From positions 1 to 6,518 of the forward strand of contig CAMJHJ010000140.1 in assembly GCA_946405485.1 (NCBI GenBank): 6,518 nt of DNA, read 5' to 3'. A model generated the notes under the pieces. That model did not search any database. It was not told the DNA's origin and saw nothing but the letters and a program-made list of their open reading frames with translations. Both the position numbers and the translations under genes were made by a program. Origin of the DNA: an uncultured Bacteroidales bacterium (GTDB lineage: Bacteria > Bacteroidota > Bacteroidia > Bacteroidales > UBA932). This document shows positions 1 to 4,824 of the stretch, piece after piece (position 1 is the stretch's first letter; each line of letters starts with the position of its first letter).

Positions 1-213
1 GACGCGAAGACCGGGCAGTGGATCATCGAGAACCACGGCGTGGATCCGGACATCGAGATCGACAATGATCCCGTCAAAGAAGCCGCCGGCATCGACCAGC
101 AGCTGGACAAGGCCATCGAGGTTTTGTTGAAGAAACTTGAAGACCGTAAGCCGCTGCCGGGTGTCCCCGCCCCCCGCGACTGGTCTTGGAAGGATTGCAC
201 GGATAACAATTGA
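1..213 (+). CDS. S41-family peptidase, tricorn protease-like (C-terminal end, partial)
   Basis: The gene enters from the left edge and only its last 70 codons are present, ending at TGA 211-213. The tail reads IIENHGVDPDIEIDNDP near residues 8-24 of the fragment, followed by QQLDKAIEVLLKKLE. From knowledge of the family, this 'ENHGV-PDIE-ND-P ... Q-LDKAIE' pattern closes the C-terminal catalytic domain of tricorn-like S41 serine peptidases, which degrade peptides and in Bacteroidota are commonly exported proteins with beta-propeller and PDZ domains. The catalytic Ser/His and the propeller lie outside the window, so activity and signal peptide cannot be judged. The final 20 or so residues (Pro-rich, then WSWKDCTDNN) look like a variable tail. 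The next gene's promoter overlaps this 3' end, so that gene is probably expressed independently. Another S41-type peptidase is possible but less likely given the IIENHGV motif. Confidence 0.8.
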   Translation, partial: DAKTGQWIIENHGVDPDIEIDNDPVKEAAGIDQQLDKAIEVLLKKLEDRKPLPGVPAPRDWSWKDCTDNN

Positions 214-225
214 TTCCTATATTTG
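195..225 (+). promoter_or_regulatory. Bacteroidota-type promoter for the DUF4491 gene
   Basis: TTG at 195-197 is followed by a 20-base spacer and TATATTTG at 218-225, an exact match to the Bacteroidota primary sigma consensus TTG-N19..21-TAnnTTTG. Transcription would start near 232, giving a leader of about 16 bases before the ATG at 248. The -33 element lies inside the last codons of the upstream peptidase gene. Confidence 0.7.
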
Positions 226-247
226 TAAGCAAACCATTGTGACTGAA

Positions 248-616
248 ATGAATCTCGGAGGCATTATCGTCGGGGCGGCAGTATTCCTGATTATCGGGAT
301 CTGTCATCCCATCGTCATCAAGATGGAATACCATTGGGGGAAGAAAAGCTGGTGGGTACTCGCGCTCGCCGGCTGCGTGTTCGGAGTCGCCTCCCTGTTC
401 GTCGATGACATGATCGGCGCCACAATCCTCGGTGCCGCCGCCTTCTCCTGTTTCTGGGGCATCCACGAGATCCTCGCGCAGGAAATGCGCGTCCTGCGGG
501 GTTGGTTCCCCGAAAACCCGAAGCGCCACACGTATTACGAGCGGCGCCGGCAGGAACTGGAGGACCTGGGGAGATTCCCGTCCCACAAGAATCTCCAAGG
601 AAAACTGAAAGGATAA
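248..616 (+). CDS. DUF4491-family small membrane protein
   Basis: This is a 122-residue inner-membrane protein of unknown function. Three hydrophobic segments are visible at about residues 3-19, 36-51 and 54-73, followed by a basic, charged cytosolic-type tail. The N-terminal HPIVIKMEYHWGKKSWW stretch and the RVLRGWFPENPKR motif after the last helix are what I recognise as typical of DUF4491 proteins, about 95-125 residues long and found mainly in Bacteroidales. The open frame extends upstream to 137, but I chose ATG 248: the protein begins with the first membrane helix there, and a good promoter ends at 225, so the extension would not be transcribed. An in-frame GTG at 239 would add only three residues. 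No Shine-Dalgarno is evident, as is common in this phylum. The tail beyond residue 93 (Tyr/Arg/Glu-rich) may be longer than in relatives. No role can be assigned. Confidence 0.8.
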   Translation: MNLGGIIVGAAVFLIIGICHPIVIKMEYHWGKKSWWVLALAGCVFGVASLFVDDMIGATILGAAAFSCFWGIHEILAQEMRVLRGWFPENPKRHTYYERRRQELEDLGRFPSHKNLQGKLKG

Positions 617-701
617 ATAGCATCAGCCTTTGTCTTCGATGAATGCCGGATCAATCGAGCCCTTTTTCCCAATACTTGTTTCCACCATCTGCCCCTGCAT
701 C

Positions 702-1649
702 ATGAGGAAATGTTATTTTGCAGGCCTTTTGTTGGCCATCCTGTCCATACCCTCCTGTTCCACTGGAACCATGCTTGCGGAACGTCCTGTCGACGCCCTT
801 TCCCTGCCCGTAGCCGATCCCTTCATCCTCTATGAAGACGGCGCCTATTACCTCTACGGGACCGGTGCGGCAAACGGGATCGCCGTATATGTATCCCGGG
901 ACTTGCATAACTGGAATCGGGAACCGGACCTGGCGCTGCACAAGAAGGACTCGTACGGCGAGAAATGGTTCTGGGCGCCGGAGGTCTATCACGTCGGCGA
1001 CAAGTATTACATGTACTATTCCGCGGAAGAGCGCATCTGTGTCGCGACAGCCGATTCCCCAACCGGTCCCTTCGTACAAGCCATCCATGAGCCCATCATA
1101 CCCTATGGCGCAATCGACAACAGCCTCTTCTTCGACAAAGATGGCAAGCCTTGGCTTTTCTTCGTAAAGTTCAACCACGGCAACCAGATTTGGTCGGCCC
1201 GTCTCGAAGACGACCTGATGCATATCAAGTCCGGCACCGAAAAGAAATGTCTGGAGATGGACCAGGAATGGGAAAAGGTCTTGCCTACTGTCAATGAGGG
1301 TCCCTTCGTCCTGTATCATGGCGGCCTGTACTACCTGACCTATTCCGCAAACGGGTATCAATCCCCCCAATACGGGATCGGCTATGCCACGTCTAACTCC
1401 CCTGCCGGTCCCTGGACTAAATATGAGGGCAACCCCATCTACCAATGTGTAGGCGGGCTGGAGGGCGTCGGCCACCATGCCTTCTTCCACGACGCCAAGG
1501 GTAAAAGACGCATCGTGTTCCATTCCCACTATGCGCCGGGACGGATCCAACCCCGTATCACCCATATCAGTGACTACCTTTTTGAGAAAGACGGGACCCT
1601 TGTTATCTCACCCAAGTTCTTCACACCCTGGACAACACAGAATGAATAG
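702..1649 (+). CDS. GH43-like glycoside hydrolase, predicted lipoprotein
   Basis: This 315-residue protein is probably an exo- or endo-acting enzyme on arabinose- or xylose-containing glycans. From ATG 702 it begins with a lipoprotein signal, MRKCYFAGLLLAILSIPSC, with Cys19 as lipidation site. The residues after Cys19 (STGT) lack the acidic surface-export signature known in Bacteroidota, so a periplasm-facing location is more likely. The five-bladed propeller carries all three residues expected in GH43. Asp39 in VADPF is the general base, Asp139 in AIDNSLFF the pKa modulator, and Glu199 in VNEGPF the general acid. His residues in GVGHHAFF fit the central metal-binding position. Repeated blade motifs are seen (YYLYGTG, YYMYYS, YYLTYS). 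The frame is open upstream to a TTG at 630 and an ATG at 639, but those starts put 20-plus unrelated residues before the signal peptide. No SusC/SusD pair or sensor is adjacent, so the substrate is open. Length fits a single-domain GH43. A related clan GH-F family is the main alternative. Confidence 0.82.
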   Translation: MRKCYFAGLLLAILSIPSCSTGTMLAERPVDALSLPVADPFILYEDGAYYLYGTGAANGIAVYVSRDLHNWNREPDLALHKKDSYGEKWFWAPEVYHVGDKYYMYYSAEERICVATADSPTGPFVQAIHEPIIPYGAIDNSLFFDKDGKPWLFFVKFNHGNQIWSARLEDDLMHIKSGTEKKCLEMDQEWEKVLPTVNEGPFVLYHGGLYYLTYSANGYQSPQYGIGYATSNSPAGPWTKYEGNPIYQCVGGLEGVGHHAFFHDAKGKRRIVFHSHYAPGRIQPRITHISDYLFEKDGTLVISPKFFTPWTTQNE

Positions 1650-1703
1650 GATCCGGCTCAAGTGTCAGGACGCCGCCGACGGCATCGCCCCAGAAGAGAC
1701 AAA

Positions 1704-1735
1704 AAAATCAAGCACTCTCACAAGTGCTTGATTTT
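1704..1735 (-). terminator. Intrinsic terminator of the tRNA-Lys operon
   Basis: A perfect 13-bp stem (1704-1716 with 1723-1735) encloses a 6-base loop. Read on the minus strand, it follows the tRNA-Lys(CTT) gene by a few bases and is trailed by an uninterrupted T tract of seven (the A run at 1701-1707, partly inside the stem). This is a strong intrinsic terminator in the direction of the tRNAs. On the plus strand the T run is only four bases before a C, so it may also stop transcription from the GH43 gene 55 bases upstream, though less efficiently. Confidence 0.88.
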
Positions 1736-1741
1736 CAGCAG

Positions 1742-1814
1742 TGCTCCCTTAGGGGCTCGAACCCTAGACACCCTGATTAAGAGTCAGGTGCTCTACCAAC
1801 TGAGCTAAGGAAGC
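1742..1814 (-). tRNA. tRNA-Lys (anticodon CTT)
   Basis: The minus strand folds into a complete 73-base cloverleaf. The acceptor stem is GCTTCCT with AGGGAGC (one T-G pair). The D arm is GCTC/GAGC with AGTTGGTA. The anticodon arm is CCTGA-CTCTTAA-TCAGG, giving anticodon CTT and reading AAG lysine codons. The T arm is TAGGG-TTCGAGC-CCCTA, and the discriminator base is A. CCA is not encoded, so it must be added post-transcriptionally, as usual in Bacteroidota. It is the second gene of a two-tRNA transcript, 15 bases after tRNA-Lys(TTT), and is followed directly by the terminator hairpin. Confidence 0.96.
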
Positions 1815-1829
1815 AATATTTCAATTTCG

Positions 1830-1902
1830 TGACCCGTTCGGGGCTCGAACCCGAGACCCCCACATTAAAAGTGTGATGCTCTACCAACTGAGCTAACGAG
1901 TC
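1830..1902 (-). tRNA. tRNA-Lys (anticodon TTT)
   Basis: The minus strand gives a 73-base cloverleaf. The acceptor stem is GACTCGT with ACGGGTC (one T-G pair). The D arm is GCTC/GAGC with loop AGTTGGTA. The anticodon arm is TCACA-CTTTTAA-TGTGG, whose outermost pair is T-G, giving anticodon TTT and reading AAA and, by wobble, AAG. The T arm is TCGGG-TTCGAGC-CCCGA, with discriminator A and no encoded CCA. It is the promoter-proximal gene of the pair. The D arms and T loops of the two genes are identical, while the acceptor, anticodon and T stems differ. Confidence 0.96.
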
Positions 1903-1946
1903 TTCCAACCTCATCACAAGCCCGGGGGCTCTCAGATTTGGGATTG

Positions 1947-1977
1947 CAAAGGTAGGTGTTCGGATTGAATTATGCAA
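1947..1977 (-). promoter_or_regulatory. Promoter of the tRNA-Lys operon
   Basis: On the minus strand TTG (1977-1975) is followed by a 20-base spacer and TACCTTTG (1954-1947), then a C, matching the Bacteroidota TTG-N20-TAnnTTTGC consensus. Transcription would begin near 1940, leaving a leader of about 38 bases before tRNA-Lys(TTT). A GC-rich self-complementary AGCCC..GGGCT element at 1919-1930 lies in that leader. Confidence 0.75.
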
Positions 1978-1984
1978 GGATATT

Positions 1985-2015
1985 TTGAAAAATTTTGCAA
2001 AATCTCCTATCTTTG
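1985..2015 (+). promoter_or_regulatory. Promoter of the MTA/SAH nucleosidase gene
   Basis: TTG at 1985-1987, a 20-base spacer and TATCTTTG at 2008-2015 match the Bacteroidota consensus exactly. Transcription would start near 2022, about 18 bases before the ATG at 2040. A perfect 12-base palindrome (ATTTTGCAAAAT, 1992-2003) fills much of the spacer. The -33 element is 7 bases from the -33 element of the divergent tRNA promoter. Confidence 0.75.
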
Positions 2016-2039
2016 TAAACACCCTAAAGCACGCTAACC

Positions 2040-2705
2040 ATGAAGATCGGGATCATCGTCGCGATGGACAGCGAATACGAGCGCCTGTCCGAACTGATCG
2101 GCAAGTCCGGCCGTATCGGACGCAATACCGTCATCCTTTCCAAGTCCGGAATCGGTAAGGTCAATTCGGCCGTCGGGACCTATCAGATGATACAGGAGCA
2201 CCACCCGGACTGCATCATCTCGACCGGCGTGGCCGGCGGCCTGGGAGAAGGCGTGGATGTGATGGACGTCGTGGCCGGCACACAGATGGCATATCATGAC
2301 ACCTGGTGCGGAGAAGGCAATGCCTACGGTCAGGTACAGGGCCTTCCCCTGTTCTTCGAATCCCATCCGGCCCTGGTCGCGCAGGTCGAGGCGCTTCGCG
2401 ATACGCCGGGCGCTCCCTGGATCCACACCGGGCTGATCTGCAGCGGCGACCGTTTCATCTCCGATCCGGCCGAAGAGGAGTCCATCCTGTGGCATTTCCC
2501 GGAAGCCATCGCCGTCGACATGGAGTCTTGCTCCATCGCGCAGGTGTGCTATCTGTACAATGTCCCCTTCATCAGCCTGCGGGTGATCAGCGACTCCCTG
2601 AAAGGCGACCGCGGCGAAGCGTATGCCGATTTCTGGGCCACAGTCGGCACCACTTCCTTCTCCGTCGTCCGTCAGTTCCTGGAAGCGCTCCCGGCTAAGC
2701 TGTAG
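2040..2705 (+). CDS. mtnN: 5'-methylthioadenosine/S-adenosylhomocysteine nucleosidase
   Basis: This 221-residue cytosolic enzyme would hydrolyse the N-glycosidic bond of 5'-methylthioadenosine and S-adenosylhomocysteine, releasing adenine. That serves methionine salvage and the activated methyl cycle, and removes products that inhibit methyltransferases and polyamine synthesis. The single PNP/UDP-phosphorylase-fold domain spans the whole protein. It starts MKIGIIVAMDSE, where Glu12 matches the catalytic-site Glu12 of the E. coli enzyme. STGVAGGLG (61-69) is the conserved glycine-rich segment. AVDMESCSIAQVCY (158-171) contains the nucleoside-binding Met161-Glu162 pair, equivalent to E. coli Met173-Glu174. 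VISD (182-185) supplies the catalytic Asp, equivalent to Asp197. Length is close to the usual 230. The ATG lies about 18 bases past the predicted transcription start, with no clear Shine-Dalgarno. No luxS, metK or other cycle gene is adjacent. Other PNP-fold nucleosidases (futalosine hydrolase, for example) are the main alternative, but the conserved residues favour this call. Confidence 0.92.
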   Translation: MKIGIIVAMDSEYERLSELIGKSGRIGRNTVILSKSGIGKVNSAVGTYQMIQEHHPDCIISTGVAGGLGEGVDVMDVVAGTQMAYHDTWCGEGNAYGQVQGLPLFFESHPALVAQVEALRDTPGAPWIHTGLICSGDRFISDPAEEESILWHFPEAIAVDMESCSIAQVCYLYNVPFISLRVISDSLKGDRGEAYADFWATVGTTSFSVVRQFLEALPAKL

Positions 2706-2712
2706 CCTGCTT

Positions 2713-2741
2713 TTGATTATTACGGAATTTGTGTAAATTAG
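2713..2741 (+). promoter_or_regulatory. Possible weak promoter for the lipoprotein gene
   Basis: TTG at 2713-2715 (within TTTTG) is followed by an 18-base spacer and TAAATTAG at 2734-2741, one mismatch from TAnnTTTG. The spacing is slightly short. The only alternative source of transcription is readthrough from the nucleosidase gene, whose stop is 61 bases upstream of the lipoprotein start, with no terminator between. Confidence 0.4.
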
Positions 2742-2755
2742 CTGAACCTAACCAA

Positions 2756-2760
2756 AAGGA
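2756..2760 (+). promoter_or_regulatory. Ribosome binding site of the lipoprotein gene
   Basis: AAGGA at 2756-2760 (in AAAAGGA) sits six bases before the ATG at 2767. It is the clearest Shine-Dalgarno-like site in a window where most genes have none, and it supports the chosen start. Confidence 0.6.
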
Positions 2761-2766
2761 TTCGAT

Positions 2767-3642
2767 ATGAAGAAAATACTTCTGGGAGCCGCTGCGCTCC
2801 TGTGCCTGGTCTCTTGTTCCTACAGGGTCTTCCCTGCCAGCACGGTGAAAGACATGGTGATGCAGACAGCCGAAGAGGCCGCGGCGAAAGAGAACATCGA
2901 GATCTTCCTGTCCGAGCAGGAAGTCTCCGGCCCATACAAACTCATCGCTTTCCTGGAAAATGTATCCCCGTTCCCCGCGAATTCCCTGAAGCAGGCCGTG
3001 CTGAAGGCCAACGAGCTGGGAGGCAACGCCATCATCGTCAATTCGATGCGCAGCGTCAAAGTCATTGAGCTGAGTGGCAAGAAGATACGGAAAGCCGCCC
3101 CTACCCGTGAAGTTCTTCCGCAACCCAAACCGGAGACCCGTACCGTTTCCTCCGAGAAGGAGCAGTACCGCGTACAGCGAGAGCCTCGCCCTCAGAGGGA
3201 GCCACGGGAGAAGGGTCAGTCCGAATTCGGTAAACTCGTCGACAAGGTAAAGAACGCGCCCATCTTCCAGAAGAAGGAGACTCCCGCTGAAACCACACCC
3301 GTCGAGACCAAGCCGGCCGAGAGCAAGACCGTCGTGACCAAGGTCGCCGAAACGGCTCCCGCCAACAGTCCGGTCTTTGACGAAAGCACCTTGCAGTGGT
3401 TCACCAGCGGCTATGTCTACAGGGCCAAAGAGCAGGAGCAGATCGAGATCATCGATGCGATGAACGAAGAGATCCGCAATGACCTCAAGGTCTGCAAGAC
3501 CAAGGCGGAAGCAGACTTCATCACCAAGAAGATCGAACAACTGGAGAAATACAACAATACCCTGCCCATCCCGTCCGGCACTCAGGCCGGCAAGATCAAG
3601 GGGTACAGGAATATGCTCAAGAAACTTGCCGCCAAGTTCTAG
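2767..3642 (+). CDS. Lipoprotein of unknown function
   Basis: I do not recognise this 291-residue protein as a named family. It starts with a clear lipoprotein signal, MKKILLGAAALLCLVSC, with lipobox LVSC and Cys17 lipidated. SYR follows Cys17, with no acidic surface-export signature, so it is probably anchored facing the periplasm. Three regions are visible. Residues 18-110 form a folded-looking domain whose KLIAFLENVSP..., LKQAVLKANELGGNAIIVNSM stretch resembles the 'ALGGNAIIG' helix-strand pattern of small YbjQ/DUF4156-like envelope domains; that likeness is weak and only suggestive. Residues about 111-205 are a charged, Pro/Glu/Thr/Lys/Arg-rich linker, including REPRPQREPREK and degenerate ETxP repeats around 171-198. 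Residues 206-291 form a helical C-terminal region rich in Lys/Glu, possibly coiled coil (KEQEQIEIIDAMNEEI, ITKKIEQLEKY). The linker suggests a tethered protein reaching across the periplasm. It ends 3 bases from the convergent operon. Confidence 0.75.
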   Translation: MKKILLGAAALLCLVSCSYRVFPASTVKDMVMQTAEEAAAKENIEIFLSEQEVSGPYKLIAFLENVSPFPANSLKQAVLKANELGGNAIIVNSMRSVKVIELSGKKIRKAAPTREVLPQPKPETRTVSSEKEQYRVQREPRPQREPREKGQSEFGKLVDKVKNAPIFQKKETPAETTPVETKPAESKTVVTKVAETAPANSPVFDESTLQWFTSGYVYRAKEQEQIEIIDAMNEEIRNDLKVCKTKAEADFITKKIEQLEKYNNTLPIPSGTQAGKIKGYRNMLKKLAAKF

Positions 3643-3645
3643 CGG

Positions 3646-4821
3646 CTACATCCCCGGACGACGGGCGACGATGCGGATGGCTTCCGGATGCTCTGCAAGG
3701 AAGTCATCCGTTTCGTTTACCACCAGCAGCAGATAGCCGCCACCGCCGGCACCGGTCATCTTCCAGGCCAGCACATCCTCATCCGCGGCATAGCGGTCGA
3801 TATAATCTTGCACGCCCGGCTGCATCATCGCCGGGAACATGGCCACCTGGGCCTCAAAAGAAGCCTCATACGCTGCGGCAAAAGCTTCCAGGTCCCGGGC
3901 CAAAATCGCGGTCCAGCAACGGTCTGCAGCGGCGGCAAGCGCCTGGGCCCCTTCCGCATTCACCTGTTTCCCCTCAACGACGGAACAATGCTCCCTGCGG
4001 GGGAACATCGGCACCAGGCAAAGGTGACTCTCCAGCCAGGACAAGACTTTTTCATCCGTACAGGACTCGATGCGCTCCGGCCAGAAATGACAGTCGTAGA
4101 AATGGCGGGTCAGGCCCGGCATGCAGATGCCGATGGCATCCTGCGCCCCGCTGATGAAGCCGTTGGAGCGTTCCGGGTCATTTTCGAAGCAGAAGACAAG
4201 TTTGGCCAACATTTCGGGCTCCATATGGGGCAGCTGATAAGGCCATATCTTGCGGATGTTGTTGCGCGTGGAAGTCGCCAGTCCGCAGCGGTTCTGGATC
4301 TCGAAAGTCGGTTCGATGCTGAGCGTCAGGGCCCAGCCGGAGGCATACTTGCTGACATAGGGCTGGTCGATCCAGGTGCCGGCGAGGTCCACGCGGGTCG
4401 GGATCTGGCAGGGGCTCTTCTTCAAGTCGGTCGAACTGCGGGCCGTAAGACCCGGCTCCGGCGTGCGCTCCAGCACCACATACTCTATGCCGCGGGACTC
4501 GCACAGGCGGCGTTTCTCATCATTGCCGCCGTCACTGTTGACCACGAAAATATCCGGCTTGACGATGTCCAGCGTCGGGACGAAATCCATGATTCCGTGC
4601 CCTGCATTGATGTAAGCGTCTTTGACATAACGGATCGCCTTGACCATGAAGAGACGCTCCTGCTCGGAATACACCGTCTTGTGGTGCTTGTAATCCAGGA
4701 TCGTCGCATCACTGCCGATGCCTACATACAGGTCTCCGTAGGAGGCTGCCTGCTTGAAAAACTCCACATGACCGCTGTGCAGCAAGTCGTAACATCCGGA
4801 AACAAATACTTTCTTTGCCAT
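3646..4821 (-). CDS. Cytidylyltransferase-like / GHMP kinase fusion protein
   Basis: This 391-residue cytosolic bifunctional enzyme would both phosphorylate a sugar and transfer a nucleotide to it. Residues 1-135 form a nucleotidyltransferase domain of the glycerol-3-phosphate cytidylyltransferase/HldE-C type. It has GCYDLLHSGH with the catalytic H15-S-G-H18 motif, VGIGSD at 33-38 and RSST at 128-131 (the usual ISSTxI-like signature). Residues 139-391 form a GHMP kinase domain of the fucokinase/heptose-kinase branch, with the first motif RVDLAGTWID (143-152), GLATST (180-185) where a GLGSS-type phosphate loop is expected, SGAQD (224-228) and the C-terminal KMTGAGGGG (354-362). The kinase is short, about 250 residues against 300 or more, mostly between the first and second motifs. 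It is the last gene of the polysaccharide operon, starting 3 bases after the wzi stop, which suggests translational coupling. The sugar and nucleotide are unknown. By analogy with FKP or HldE the product could be an NDP-sugar for surface glycans; that is inference. Confidence 0.85.
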   Translation of the reverse strand: MAKKVFVSGCYDLLHSGHVEFFKQAASYGDLYVGIGSDATILDYKHHKTVYSEQERLFMVKAIRYVKDAYINAGHGIMDFVPTLDIVKPDIFVVNSDGGNDEKRRLCESRGIEYVVLERTPEPGLTARSSTDLKKSPCQIPTRVDLAGTWIDQPYVSKYASGWALTLSIEPTFEIQNRCGLATSTRNNIRKIWPYQLPHMEPEMLAKLVFCFENDPERSNGFISGAQDAIGICMPGLTRHFYDCHFWPERIESCTDEKVLSWLESHLCLVPMFPRREHCSVVEGKQVNAEGAQALAAAADRCWTAILARDLEAFAAAYEASFEAQVAMFPAMMQPGVQDYIDRYAADEDVLAWKMTGAGGGGYLLLVVNETDDFLAEHPEAIRIVARRPGM

Positions 4822-4824
4822 ATG

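Noticed and set aside
617..701. Possible promoter and N-terminal extension ahead of the GH43 gene
   Set aside because: AGCCTTTG and AATACTTG were considered as -7 elements, but each has two mismatches and lacks a properly spaced TTG. The extension from TTG 630 or ATG 639 would bury the lipoprotein signal, so it is not annotated.
651..1565. Minus-strand open frame of about 304 codons opposite the GH43 gene
   Set aside because: It has no family signature and no promoter or start context. The plus strand carries a signal peptide and all three GH43 catalytic residues.
1742..1902. tRNA-Lys pair as an integration site for a mobile element
   Set aside because: There is no integrase gene and no duplicated 3' tRNA end within the window. 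The neighbours are ordinary chromosomal genes.
1919..1930. GC-rich self-complementary AGCCC..GGGCT in the tRNA operon leader, considered as an attenuator
   Set aside because: It allows at most four or five pairs with a very small loop and has no T tract, so it is more likely part of leader processing or chance.
3628..3646. Small hairpin GCCGC / GCGGC with a 9-base loop spanning the stop of the lipoprotein gene
   Set aside because: The stem is only five pairs, the loop is large and no T tract follows on either strand, so it does not qualify as an intrinsic terminator.
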